This document shows, piece after piece, positions 44,431-56,429 of a DNA stretch of 64,000 bases (the first letter of the stretch is position 1; each line of letters opens with the position of its first letter). The stretch spans positions 83,795 to 147,794 of the forward strand of contig JAHBMJ010005790.1 in the NCBI GenBank assembly GCA_018398765.1, read 5' to 3'. Source of the DNA: Chromera velia (taxonomy: Eukaryota; Sar; Chromeraceae). The notes under the pieces were generated by a model that saw only the letters and a list, made by a program, of their open reading frames with translations, was not told the DNA's origin and did not search any database. A program made the position numbers and the translations under genes.

Positions 44431-44883
44431 ACTACCCCTCACAAAAGATTCCAGAAACCGTTTCAACATCGTTGCTTGCAGTCACGTGAAAACTGAAACA
44501 TCGATCTTTGATTTGAATCAAGTTGCACTCTTCTCCCGCTAGTTCTCCCGCTTCTGATACATCATCAGTCTCCTCAAACAAGAAAATGTTACATGTTTTC
44601 ACACAGCGCGGCTCTATCGCTTCACTCTTCCGGCCGTTCTTATCCTTCATGTCTGCATCTAGGTCTGCATTGACTCGAGCTGCAGAAGCGCTGCAACCGA
44701 CAAAAGCGCAAGAAAAACTCGCCTTGTCAAGCAACGTTTTTGATCTCTGAAATACATCTCGTTCCTTCACTGGCTGTCCTGCCTTCATGCCTGTGCTACC
44801 ACCTCACGAATTCAAAGGACCAAATTCCCCCCCCCACCTTCCCTCCTTGACGGAAGGAAGACGAACCAAAGAGGGAGAGACGC

Positions 44884-47596
44884 TTAGTCGACCTCCTCCA
44901 TCTTGGAGGCGTCCTCGGCAGCACCCTCCGTTTCCTCGAGAGGGGGGAGGTCTGCGCCTGCCTCCTCCTCCTCGTCCTCGTCGATGCTGAGGCCGAGCTT
45001 GATCATCCTGTGGATGCGGGAGGCGAACTGGGTCGGCTCCTCGAGGGAGAACCCGGAGGTCAACAGGGCGGTGTCGAAGAGGAGCCAGATGAGGTCCTTG
45101 ACCGTCTTGTCGGACTTGTCAGCAGAGGCCTTCTGCTTCAGCTCCTTCATGATCGGGTGGTCTGCGTTCACCTCCATGGTCTTCTTGCTGCAAAGGGGGG
45201 GGGGAGGGGGAATTAGGAAAGTGTTGAAAAACGGGCTGCGGTAGATAGATGACGAGAAAACTGCAGGGTGACACCTCACCACAAACAGAGACAGAAACGA
45301 AGTCCCCACCCACAACTGGCACCACTGCAAGACACAACTGCTAACAATGCTTCTCCGCCTCTGCCGAAACAAGAAAACAAAATGAGGCACATCATAGTCC
45401 AACAGAATAGGAATGACAGAACCCTTTTAAAAACAGGCACCAACGTAGGCAAACACGAGCGTTGAGAAGCCGTGCAAGCAAGCTTGCACACCATATCCAC
45501 GACCACCTCACAAAAACCTGTCATGACAGCCCCCCCCATGCTTACTGACCTCATCATGTAGGAAGTCATGGAGTTGTCCCTGAGGGCCTGAGCCTTCATG
45601 ATTCTCTCCATGTTGGCCGACCAGCCGTACTCGGAGGTCACGAGGACGCAGGGGGACTCGGTGATTCTCTGTCCGAGCATCACCTTGTCGACCTTGTCGT
45701 GAAGGACCTCCTTCATCAACTTGCACAGAGGCTCGTACTCTGCCTTCATCTCCTCAAACTTCTTCTTCTCCTCCTCGTCCGCGATCTCGAGTCCCTCCTT
45801 GGTGATGCTCTTGAGCTTCTTGCCCTCAAATTCCTTCAACTGCTGCACGGCATACTCGTCAATGGGGTCAACCATGTAGAGGACCTCGTAGCCCTTCTTC
45901 TTGAGAGCCTCGAGGAAGGGGGAGTTCTCCACTGCCTGACGAGACTCGCCGGTGATGTAGAAAATGTCCTTCTGGCCCTCCTTCATGCGATCGACGTACT
46001 CGTGAAGGGAGATCAAGTCCTCACCGGACTTGGATGTGTGGTAGCGCAGCAGCTCTGCCACCTTCAGTCTGTTGGTGGTGTCCTCGTGAATGCCGAGCTT
46101 GAGGTTCTTGGAGAACTGCTCGTAGAACTTCTTGTAGTCGTCCTTGTTCTCGGCGATCTCGGCGAACATCTCGAGGCACTTCTTCACGAGGTTCTTCTTG
46201 ATGACCTTGAGGATCTTGTTCTGCTGAAGGGACTCACGAGAGATGTTCAGAGGGAGATCCTCAGAGTCAACAACACCTCTGCAGAAGTTGAGCCACTCAG
46301 GCACCAACTCCTCGCAGTCGTCCATGATGAACACACGACGGACGTAGAGCTTGATGTTGTTCCGCTTCTTGCGGGTCTCAAAGAGATCGAAGGGTGCTCT
46401 GCGGGGCACAAAGAGCAGAGCCTTGAACTCCAACTGACCCTCGACGGAGAAGTGCTTGACACCGAGGTGATCCTCCCAATCGTTGGAAATGGACTTGTAG
46501 AAAGAGGCATACTCCTCGGTAGTCACATCCTCAGCCCTTCTCATCCAGATGGGCTTGTTCTTGTTCACCTGCTCGAAGGAGTGGGTGACCTCCTTGACCT
46601 TCTTGGTCTTCTTCTTCTTGTCCTTCTCTTCCTTCTCCTCCTCCTCAATCTTGGGCTCGTCATCGTCCTCTTCCTTCTCCTCATCGTCCTTCTTCTCTTC
46701 CTCCTCCTCCTCGTCATCGGTCACCTCCTTCTCTGTGGTCTTCTCAACAGAGAGCTCGATGGGGAAGCCGATGAACTCGGAGTGCTTCTTGATCAGATCC
46801 TTGAGGCGTCTCTCCTCAAGGTATTCGGTCTGCACAAAGGAGGAGACTGAGGATGAGACTGCTTGACCTGTGCGAAGTCAAAAGTGAAGAGGAAGGCCTC
46901 ACACGAGAAGAGCTGGCCAACGGCAGAACCAAGGAACAAAAAAGAGAAAAGAGAAGAGAGAGACGGGAAGGAGCGACAACGAGAGTCTGAGGGAAAGGAA
47001 AGCAATGATCTTTGAAGAGAAACCGAAAAAGGGAAGCAACAAGTCGCCCGACTAACCTGATCCTCCTTCAGGTGAAGGATGATTCTGGTGCCACGGCCGA
47101 GAGGCTCAGAGCCCTCGTCCTTTGTGACGGTGAAGGAGCCACCGGCAGAGGACTCCCAGACGTACTGCTCGTCATCGTTGTGCTTGGAGATGACAGTCAC
47201 CTTGTCAGCAACGAGGTAGGCAGAGTAGAAACCCACACCAAACTGTCCGATCATGCTGACGTCACCACCGGCCTGGATGGCCTCCATGAAGGCCTTGGTT
47301 CCGGACCTGGCGATGGTACCGAGGTTGTTGACCAGATCGGTCTTGGTCATACCGATCCCGGAATCCTCAATGGTGAGGGTGTTGTTGGTCTTGTCAGGCA
47401 CAATGCGGATGTAGTAGTTCGGGTTGTCCTTCACCACCTCATGGTTGGTGAGGGCCTCGTAACGGATCTTATCCAGAGCATCGGAAGAGTTGGAAATCAA
47501 CTCACGAAGGAAGATCTCTTTGTTGGAATAGAAGGTGTTGATGATCAAAGACATCAACTGCTGGATGTCAGCATTGAAGGAGTAAGTCTCGGCCAT
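44884..47596 (-). CDS. HSP90: Cytosolic heat shock protein 90
   Basis: Three exons, complement of 47057-47596, 45550-46829 and 44884-45187, give about 707 residues. The ATPase domain begins [20 protein letters not shown], with [37 protein letters not shown] and [17 protein letters not shown] as in all Hsp90s. A long Glu/Lys-rich charged linker follows, then the middle domain ([20 protein letters not shown]) and the dimerisation domain. The end, KMEEVD, is the TPR co-chaperone docking motif that marks the cytosolic form. Hsp90 is a dimeric ATP-dependent chaperone for kinases and other clients. Donors are GTTAGT and GTCAGT; acceptors are GTGCAG and TTGCAG. The codons are unusually C-ending and regular compared with neighbours, fitting high expression. 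The start at 47596 is the only ATG matching the family. Confidence 0.97.
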
Positions 47597-47795
47597 TTTG
47601 GGCAATCAGTAAAAACGGAGAAGGATAGCAAACAAAAAGGGATCAAAACAACGTCGTAGAAGTAACGCTTCACAAACTGCAGAGATGATCGTTGCAAGTC
47701 CTTTGATCACAAAGCAGATCGTTTGTAAGACACGGGATTGCCGAAAACAGGTGGAAAAAGGATTGAGCAAAAACAGTTTTTGTGGATCGCAACGA

Positions 47796-47805
47796 AGAAG
47801 TTTCT
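47796..47805. promoter_or_regulatory. Heat shock element upstream of Hsp90
   Basis: AGAAGTTTCT is two inverted nGAAn pentamers, the minimal heat shock factor site. It lies about 200 bases upstream of the Hsp90 ATG and about 450 upstream of the divergent gene at 48253. It is nested in the palindrome CGAAGAAGTTTCTTCG with a central mismatch. Confidence 0.5.
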
Positions 47806-47975
47806 TCGCGCGATCGAGGAGACGACGGATTTTTTTTGCCGCGGGCGGACAAAAAAACTCCGTGCGAGTTCTGAAAAGTGCCCCCCATGAGGGGTTTGGC
47901 TCGGCCTCTCACATTGCGCGCACTCAAAAATTAGAATTCACTCTGATTTTTAATTTTGCGCCGCATATGGGCATG

Positions 47976-47999
47976 CATGTATATATAGCGAATTCGCTA
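47976..47999. promoter_or_regulatory. TATA-like run and 14-bp palindrome
   Basis: GTATATATA is followed by the perfect palindrome TAGCGAATTCGCTA (47986-47999), with GCATGCATG just before. It sits in the Hsp90 divergent intergenic region, about 255 bases upstream of ATG 48253. Function is inferred from position. Confidence 0.3.
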
Positions 48000-48252
48000 C
48001 ATCCGATTAATTGCAGGAAAAAAGAGATCGATCGTTTGCTGTGTTCCGGAGAGCTGAGCTTCCTCTTTCAGGAGCTTATCCCATTTCTCTCTCTGCACGC
48101 AGTACTGAAGAAGACCGATCAGCACTTTTGTGACCTCCTGCAGAAATCGTTTGTGTTGTACTGTGTCATAAGTTGCTCAGCCGAATACCAAAAAGCAACA
48201 CACAGCAACGGCCACTACAAACGCGGAAGCCGAAGCCAGGCCGTTAGCAACG

Positions 48253-49382
48253 ATGAGTAACAAGCATCTAGCGCCCTTGACCACGAGTTGCATCGAGGAA
48301 GATGCGGCGCAGGATCCCGAGGCCTTCCGTCCGCCTTCGTGCAAGCCCATGTACTTGATACGCAATGCATCCAACACCAGTGCTTCAACGAACGACATTA
48401 CACCACTTGTCGGCCCTTTAGCCGCTCCTGCTCCGTTCCAGTCGGCAGCAGCTTCATCACGGAAGGGACCCAAAGTGGAGGTCAGTGCAGTGCTCGGATG
48501 GCCGATTCAGTGCTTGCGTCACTCGGCTGCAGCTTGACTCTGTTGCTCGTAAACGCATGTATGTCTGTATGAAGTCGTATGCGGGCCTACCTACGTCAAG
48601 CCTGTCCGTCTACACCCGATTTGAAGACACATACAGAATGATCCATTCTATGTACGTGATGGCTTCTTTTTTGGTCTCCCTCTTTGCGTTCAGGCGAGGA
48701 AATCTACTCTGACTTCTGCTCCTCCTGAGCTTCAGGTCAGTCAATTGATCATTGTGCCGACCACGCGAAAATCGGATGAAGGCTTGCATGGGTTAGCGTG
48801 CATGGCTGAACAGCAAAAACCAAGCAAAGCCTGTGAGGTGATTTAACTGTGCGTCTGACACAGTTGTTTGGTGAATTGAAGACAGGACGAGAAAGAGTGC
48901 GCGTGCACTCACAGCCCGAGGGGGCAGCAGTACAACCGAAGGCCATGGACAGACGGAAGGATGGACAAATCGATCGACGAATGGACCGAAGGACGAACGA
49001 AAAACGGAAGGGAGGAACAGAAGTGCGCCGGGAGAGACTGGCGAAACGCACACACACACACACACACACACAGGTACGCACACAACGAAGAAGAGTAGAG
49101 AACCCGTTGACTGCGTCTCTCTCCCTCCTTCTCTCCTTTTCTGTTCTGTTCTGTTTGTGTCTGCAGACCCAGGCAGCAGAGAAGCCGTCCAGCGAAGGAG
49201 AATCGAGTTCGAGCAGTTCCTCCTCGCAACGTTGTGAGACTGTAACGATTCCGGAGATCGGTCGAGACACAGAGGGGAGGCGGTCATCGATGAGAAGAGA
49301 GGGGAGACTATCTAGTGAGGGCAAGCAGTTGGCTGTCTCCTTTTCGCAGAAGAAACTGGAGGAGTACATTCCTGACGAATGA
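48253..49382 (+). CDS. Small Ser-rich protein, unknown
   Basis: Exons 48253-48480, 48694-48735 and 49167-49382 are all phase 0 and give about 161 residues. Exon 1 encodes MSNKHLAPLTTSCIEEDAAQ, then a Pro/Ala/Ser-rich segment. Exon 2 is 14 codons (ARKSTLTSAPPELQ). Exon 3 has a polyserine run, several R-R-x-S type basic/serine sites that could be phosphorylated, and ends QKKLEEYIPDE. No domain is recognised, and disorder is likely over most of its length. The gene is divergent from Hsp90, sharing about 650 bases of upstream DNA. The last intron contains a CA microsatellite at 49051-49074. The 14-codon middle exon is the least certain part. Confidence 0.6.
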
Positions 49383-49548
49383 GAGATCGATCCATGCACT
49401 GCACATTTAGAAGGCATCAGTTCTCTGTTGTTGGGAAGAGCAGACAAGGCTCTCACCCACTCTTTCTTTGCTGGATTCGTCCGTTTGTTGTTTGAACTGT
49501 ACCCTTCATGAATGAATGCATTGGAAAGTGCATGAGTGCCCGCCGTTT

Positions 49549-49610
49549 TTGGATGGATGGATGGATGGATGGATGGATGGATGGATGGATGGATGGATGG
49601 ATGGATGGAC
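49549..49610. repeat. (GGAT)n microsatellite
   Basis: About fifteen GGAT units lie downstream of the small + gene. A second short tetranucleotide tract, (ATTC)n, is at 50170-50198. Confidence 0.95.
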
Positions 49611-49729
49611 CTCTTTTTCGTCTCGTCTCGTCTCGGCTGTACATGAACTCCATGAAAGTCACTGCATATGAGGGGAGGGTGTGGGGGTCCAACGAGGAAT
49701 CCTCGCTCGTCCAACAATTCACGGGTTGA

Positions 49730-51059
49730 AGCCCCTCTGTGCCCCCTCAGTCCTAGTCAAAGAAGGGACATTGTGCAGGGGGGGGCGTTTGAGGGGGGAG
49801 AGAACTACTGAGGAGATGACTGTAAAGCAGACATGAGCGTCTGTCTGACCGCATCTCCGCATGCAGGGGAAAGGGAAGAGGGGAGCCTAAAGTACTTGGG
49901 GGGAAGTGGGTTTTGTCAGTCAGTCTAGCAATAAGAGGCCCACATTCGACCGATGAGGAGAGGAAGAGGAAGGTGGAATCGAGTAGTGGAGGGGGGGGTT
50001 GTGTAAAAATTGTTCTGACAGAATTTCAGACAATATCAGCGGCTGACTGCCTTCGCGTTTTTGCCCCCCACCCTGACTGACTGACTGGCAGTCAGTCAGT
50101 CCACCGATAGAACGAACGGTCGTTGAAAGTCATCCATCGGTCGTTCGATCACTATGCATTCAAACTGCACTCATTCATTCATTCATTCATTCATTCACTG
50201 TTTCTGTCTTTCTGATCGATCGAAGTCTTCTTCTCTGAACAGGAGTGACAGAGAACGTTGAGCGTCGGTCGGTTCATCTTTTTGATGAGAGGGGGAAAGA
50301 AAAAGAAAAGTTCCTAGACTGACTGCAGTACCCGAATGAAGAACGAAACCAAATGAAGAAGGTGTCGTCTTTGATGGATCCATTGCTCTTCCTTCCTTCG
50401 CGCGTTGGATTGCTTTTCCTTCCTTCCATACATCGTCTAGCTTCATATATGCAAGCAAGTTCGTCTCCGCGTCCCTTTAATTCCACTCGAATTTACTTCA
50501 TCTTTTTGCATTCCTTCCTTGCTCTTTTTCGATCTTGCTCTCCCGTGATCAGATCGAATGATTAGGTGCGTGCTCTCTCTTGTCCCTGCTCCTATGTGTT
50601 CCTCGCTTTGAATGTTGTCTTCTTCATGTCTCTGATTTTAATCTCTTTAACCCCGTGTCAGAGTAACCGGAGGGAGCGTTTTCTCCTTTCTTTTTCTTGA
50701 GCGAAAAAAATAAGGAGGCAAAAGCTCTATTTGCCTCCATCCATCGCGTGTTCGATCTCTCCCTCCCCCCCGCTTCGTCTCCTTTCTCTTTCTGTTTCTC
50801 CTCCTACATGTTAGACAGACCTTGGAGGTTGATAAAAAAAAAACTCTCTGGTTTCTTTCCTTTTCACCTATAAAGAAAGAATGAAGGTGCGATATTTTTT
50901 TCTTACGTTGTTGCGACCCTCGTTTCTTTCTCTACATGTCCGTTCGTCTGCTTGGAATGAAGCGGAGAGAAGGCTTGAAGTGCCTTCTTCATTTCTTACT
51001 TGGCTTCTTCTCGGTCGTCATCCGCTCGTCTGGCTGTTCCTTTTTGGCATTTTTGGCGA

Positions 51060-51093
<34 letters not shown>

Positions 51094-51590
51094 TTCTGGC
51101 TCTTTCTCTCTCTCTCGTCGATTGTATTTGTGTGTTCGATCGCGTTTTGTCCACTCATCCCACCAGAAACGAAAGAAGAAAGAAAGCTTGGATGCCTCCA
51201 TCTCTCTCACCTTGTCAAGAAGTTTCTCTCACGCAAGTAAGAGAAGAGAAGAGAAGAGGAGAACCCGTGAGGACATGCAGGGTGAGTGAATGTGTTAAAG
51301 AAAACGAACGGGGGGAACACAGAGAGAAGAGTTCAAGCAGAAAGAAAGAACCCTCGTGATCGAGTGAGGAGAGAGATCACCTGAACGATCGAATGATCGA
51401 ACGAGAAGCGGGGGCACGCAGGTCATACAGCTAGAGCTCTCTCTCTCTGACTCCACCAAGCTCTATGAAAAATCTATTACCGTCATCCAGACAGAGAACC
51501 CTCACTGCGTTGGGGGGGGGATGCGAGAAGAGAATAGGAAGGCGGATATCACGGTCCATGTACACACACATGCAAGAAAAATGAAGGAGC
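49730..51590. other. Long stretch without supported gene
   Basis: Pyrimidine-rich and purine-rich tracts, CAGT and CTCT runs, and short frames of low-complexity sequence only. I find no ATG frame with convincing protein composition or paired splice signals on either strand. Confidence 0.5.
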
Positions 51591-51591
51591 C

Positions 51592-51837
51592 ATGGCAGAA
51601 CGGAAACCAACAATGCCACATTTCCACCTGGGTCTTCTCTTAGTTCTTTTCCCGTTCGTTCAGGGACAGGAGGGAAAAAAGGAAGTTTTGGAAGAAAGAC
51701 CTTCGACGTTGGCGCTTCTTTGCCCGCATCTTGTTTCTTTCTTAATGCGATTTTTGGAGCACGATGAAGGGGAGGTGGGTCCACACACAAAAATGCTAAA
51801 ATTAAGTGAACGTGTTTATGGAGCCCCAAGAAAATAA
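51592..51837 (+). CDS. Possible small secreted protein
   Basis: An 81-codon frame starts at an ATG in favourable context (GGAGCCATGG). Residues 8-26 (MPHFHLGLLLVLFPFVQG) form a signal-peptide-like hydrophobic segment, followed by a charged stretch (QEGKKEVLEERPSTL) and a short tail ending GAPRK. No family is recognised, and a chance ORF cannot be excluded. Confidence 0.25.
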   Translation: MAERKPTMPHFHLGLLLVLFPFVQGQEGKKEVLEERPSTLALLCPHLVSFLMRFLEHDEGEVGPHTKMLKLSERVYGAPRK

Positions 51838-51839
51838 TG

Positions 51840-54090
51840 GTCCAAAATGTTGATCCGTCTGTCCAAATAAGCAGCTGCCGTTGTGTGGCATGCAACAGGA
51901 AACGGGCATGCGTGTGTGTGTGTGTGTGTGTGTGTCCTTTTTTCTTTCTTTTCCTCATTTTATTCGTGGAGAATTCCTTTTGAAGGCGGCAGGAGATTCG
52001 GTTTCCTGAGTTGGATTTTTTTTTTGTCGTTTGAATCGTTTCGTCTGTTCCCTCTGTCTCTCTGTTCGCAATACTTCTTCGCTGCATTTGATGTGGGTCG
52101 ACATGCATGTCCTTTGCTTGATCTCCTTCGCTTCCCTCCGTCTTCCTTCAGTATCTTGCCTCTTTCACTCTTTCAGTCTTTTCTGACTTCTCTTTCATTT
52201 CTTCTGGCTGCTTCTAACCCCCCCATGGTTCCTTTCTCGTTGGGTGTGCGGTCACCCCAATGAAGCATCGCATGGCACTTTTCTAAGCTTTGCGAGTGGA
52301 GTGTGTGTGGGGTGAAAACGTACCATGATCAGAAAACAAAGCAGCAAGCCCGCACATGAGGACAGCCACCAGCATACATGCGAAACATCAGTCAGTCAGT
52401 CAACAGGAAGAAAGAAATTAAGAGAAGAGAAGGTGGATCGATCGAGGGCTCGGAAGATCATGATTGATGCATTGAAAGAAAGAAAACTCCTAGCTCCTCC
52501 AACTGCTCCCCCCCTCACTTTGACTAGTCAGGGGTCCGTGATCGAGTGTGTGCATCGGAAGGAAGGAGCCATTCTTTCTGATGATGAATCGTTCTCCCTT
52601 CCTCCCTCCCTCCCTCCACCGCCTTAATTCCACCAGGGTGCAAAGAAAGTCAGTGAAGACCATGCAACTACAGACATGTAGACCTCTTGTCGACCAGACC
52701 CCCAGCCAGCCAGCAAGCCAGCCGAGAATGAATGAATGAATGAATGCACAAAATGATGGTGGGGCAAAAACAGTCTCTCTCAATCATCTTTCCTATACGC
52801 TGATTTCTCTTTAAATTGACGGCGGACTTGACGGCAAATCAGCAGACAAAGTACCTTCTCGAGGTCCACCAGTGGCAGCGGACGGCGCTGCCTCCATTGG
52901 CACATCTTTTGTATCGAGCAAGAGTGAATTCGCACGGAATAAAGATTACAAGAAAAAAAATCAGGGAAGAGGGCTCATATAAGGGTGGGGCGTGGGGCGA
53001 TACGTCTGTGTCCCTTTGGAAAGGCAGTTTTGTCTTTCCCGTTCGAAGCGGCACCTACATCGGATTCAGCCAGAGGAAAAGAACTTCAGACAGTCAGCAT
53101 GAATTTAATGAAACCTGGAGTGCAGTCAGCTATAGCAATCAATCGAGAAAGCGATCGAATTCTTGGGCTGAAAGAAGTCGAGTTGAGTTGAGTCGATTCG
53201 ACCCCCTTCAATGGAGTCGCCTCCCCTCGTTGTCTCTGTATGTACATGCATGATTCGTTCAAATCAGGCAAAAGACCGAGTGCGGCCAGTGTTTGTGGTT
53301 TTGACCGTTGTCTTTAGCAGCAAGTTTAGCTTTTTATAGTAAAAAGCTCTTCCATTTATTTGACGGCTGTTATAATGGGTGCTTCTATTCGTTTATTTAC
53401 AGTTATTATCTCTGGTTTATTATTTAACTATAATTTGGACGATAATATTAACGATTAGACAAAGGTGTTAACAAATATGTAAAAAAGTCTTTAAAAAAAA
53501 AAAAAAAAGAATAAATCTACTTTAATTTAGGAATGAATGAAGGGAAAACTAGGAGAAAAAATGGAACATAAAACCGAAATTCAGATGAGAATCAGATATA
53601 CTATCATTTAGTAGAAGCCTGGGTAGAAACAACTTAAGAGTAGAAGACTATATAAGACTATAGAAGTTAAGGCTGAGTCGGCGCGGTGGCTGAGTCAAAT
53701 AAGAACTTGGTTCTTTTTACCAGTTTTATTTAACAATCCCAATGACAGTTATTACTATCACTATTACATTTTCCATAATCCATTATAATCTATAGATAAC
53801 AATTAGTTCACAACTTTATTTTATCGGTGCAATATCAGGCAAAACCCGGAACATCAATGCTATGCTATACTATTTAATATCGACCTAGATCTATAGACCT
53901 AGATATCGTCGAACATACATACTTATGGAGCCTATTAATAGATGCTTCTAGACGTGCTTGCGACTGGCTGATCTGCAGCCGAACGTGCGTATACGAATCA
54001 ACATGCTGACTCCGTACGTCGCTGAGTCGCAACTACAGTCATGCAATGACCCGTCAGGCAGTGCATTGAAGGCGGAATGTTGAAAGGAAG
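51840..54090. other. Gene-poor region including an AT-rich island
   Basis: 51840-53280 shows only low-complexity frames. A + frame at about 52816-53250 is open but lacks an ATG near its start. 53290-54060 is an AT-rich island with an A16-type run near 53495 and no ORF. A CGCGGTGGCTGAGTC stretch at about 53680 recalls a tRNA A box, but no B box or cloverleaf follows. Confidence 0.5.
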
Positions 54091-55135
54091 ACGGACATTA
54101 CGGGTTGCCGCCCCAGCTCCTTCTTTTGCTAGGCGGGCAGGAGACGTGCACGAAACTTGATTCCGGAGAGGAGCAGTTCAATGATCAGCCAATTAACAAA
54201 AGACCAACGTACAGGACATCAGGCGCGTGCACAAGAGAGATAGAATCGGCCAGAAGCAAGGAAGGAACGAAAGAGAACGAAAGAAAGGAAGCGGGAAGGA
54301 AGGAAAGACAGAAAGGAAAAAAGAAGGAAATCAGAAAGAAAAGCACAAAGTGACAAAAGGATGAACGGAAAACCACAATTCAGACTCCAAAGAAACAAAC
54401 GACTCCAATCCAAAAGACCCTCCCTCACCCTCCCGCTTTTTCTGCTCTCTCGCACTTCCCCTTTCACTCTCTCTCCTTCTCACACGTTCTCACACACATT
54501 GAATTCTCCTTCCCTTCCTCCAGCGAACCAAGCTGAGGCGGAGAAGACAATCACAAGAGCTCTCCTGCTCGGCAGCAGAAGAGCATCGCATGAAGGGGTC
54601 CCTTGTCTGTCTCCTGTTTTGGACTCTCTTGCCCATCTCCCACCTTCCACCAAGAAGCGTCCTTCTGTCCTTACGTTTTTGTATTCTCCCCTGCTGCTCT
54701 TCACCTTCGCACGGACCGTCATTTGATGACAAGGCTGACGCCAGAGGACGAAAGAAGAGAGAAACAGAGAGAGAGAGACACAGACACAAGGGAGATGACG
54801 CAGGCAGAGAAGGACACACCGACCCCCCACACATGCAGATTGACAAAGAAACAACAGACAGAAGGACGCAGAGAAGAGGCAAGCAAGCAGCCCGACATCT
54901 TACGACATGAATTTTGCCAGAGAAGGACATGAAAACATGAGTTGACTGCTTGAAGAGAGACACAGCCTGTTTGTCACTCTTTTGAGTCTCTTTTCCTTTC
55001 CTTCCTCATAGTCCACTTACGTCTCTCCCTTTTTCCTTCTCTTCTTGTCCTCTTTGCGACTGACAAGCTTCTTCAGAGAAGACCTCTTTTTCTGCCTCTC
55101 CTCTTCATCATGCAACAAACACAAACTCCATCTCT

Positions 55136-55658
55136 TCACGCGCGGGCACTTCTCAAAGAATTCCCCTTCGTCTTCGTCGTCTTCAAAGACAAAAACGAGG
55201 GATTGACAGTCTCCGTCGAATTCGAAGAGGCCCCCCCAACGTCGTCTGCATCCCATGGGATCTGCTCAGAGTACATTTCCAGATCCTGAGCAGCCTGTAC
55301 GTGGACCCCCATAGTGGCCTCCTCAGGCTCGATGTGCATTCCTCCGGGGATAACCAAGGGATTATCTGCCAATTCAGCCCTCAACACAGGATCATCTGGG
55401 ATGTCGTCATCCTCCCATCCTTTGGCTTCCGCTGGCTGGATGACGTCGGAGACACCAAACACCCACTTGCCGTGGCGTTTCATGAAGTCCTCAAAGGTCT
55501 CGCGGTGGCGGCTCAGGGTTTCTGAAACACACAAGGGGGAGGGAGGGGGCGTTTGAGGTCAGTCAACAGAGAGTGGACGGATACCTTCGAACGCAACGTG
55601 GGTCGAGGACTGCTTGAAATTTGATTTGTTTTTGTTGGTGTTGGCTGAGTGTTTTCTT

Positions 55659-55719
<61 letters not shown>

Positions 55720-56383
55720 CTGTCTTTCTTTCTTTCTTTCTTTCTTTCTTTCAAGAATGCTTGAAGAAGGCCGTGTTGGATGGAGAACATGCAAGGGGGG
55801 GGGGGAAAGGGGCCCTGGCTGCAGCACAATGATGTGGGAGGTAGAAGGATCATTGCTCGTGTCAATGAAGAAGGGGGAAGCACAGCAATTATCTGTCTGT
55901 GACCCTCACCAGAACAAACGGTCCTCACTGATTCGGCTCACATGTTTTTTAGTGACTCAAGAGAACACCTCCTCGACAAACCAACGGGCTCACGGCAGAA
56001 TGAGTCCCAGGAGAGGAATTTGAGGTGATGCATGGGGCGTTGACTGAAAATACTCTAGTCAATAGAAAAAGGACAGAGAATCCGTACAGAGTGGAAAGCG
56101 TGGGTAGAGAGTCAGACAGGAAGGGGGGGGTGTTTGATGAGACTGAAGTAACGGAGAAGACAGAGAGAGAGTCGTAGCAGAAGGCTGGGTGCGCATCGAT
56201 GGAGACGGAGGTGATACTGAGGAGACTTGGTTTGCTTAGAGAAGGAGGAGCGTGACGGGATAGACACGGGAGAAAGGGTAGATTGAGGATGACCAAAGAC
56301 CGACCCTGTCCACCTTCGTTTCCAAAGACGCCCACGAGGCTGCAGAGCGCCAAAGTGACAAAAAAAGAAACGAGACGCCCCAT
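55136..56383 (-). CDS. Secreted protein with signal peptide, unknown
   Basis: ATG 56383 opens exon 56305-56383, encoding a clear signal peptide (MGRLVSFFVTLALCSLVGVF, then GNEGGQG), with a GTCGGT donor in phase 1. The last two exons are 55584-55611 (QSSTHVAFE) and 55136-55521. They join in phase and encode TLSRHRETFEDFMKRHGKWV, then DDDIPDDPVLRAELADNP and VIPGGMHIEPEEATMGVHV, ending at TGA 55136. One or more short exons between 55612 and 56304 are not resolved; a candidate is near 55920-55940. The FEDFMKRHGK segment is faintly like a cathepsin propeptide helix, but no protease domain follows. The 3' end may be misframed: see the C7 run at 55230-55236. Confidence 0.55.
55658..55752. repeat. 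CT and CTTT microsatellite
   Basis: (CT)n passes into (CTTT)n within an intron of the minus-strand secreted-protein gene. On the minus strand it is purine-rich and lies just downstream of an unresolved exon. Confidence 0.9.
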
Positions 56384-56429
56384 TCTGCCCGACTTCTGGT
56401 CGTGGGCTTCGCGATCCTCTACTGACTTT

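Noticed and set aside
44432-44788. 118-codon minus frame starting at an ATG
   Set aside because: Lies immediately downstream of the Hsp90 stop, has no recognised motif and no splice support; more likely 3' UTR.
45699-46850. 383-codon leucine-rich + frame
   Set aside because: Antisense of the Hsp90 middle domain; GAG-rich coding strand produces leucine-rich shadows.
48793-49287. Minus frames opposite the small Ser-rich gene
   Set aside because: Antisense shadows containing the translated CA microsatellite.
51431-52108. 225-codon minus frame
   Set aside because: Mixed low-complexity composition including a (TH)n microsatellite translation and no domain.
53675-53740. Possible tRNA or tRNA-derived SINE (GGTGGCTGAGTC)
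   Set aside because: Only an A-box-like stretch; no B box, anticodon stem or acceptor pairing was found.
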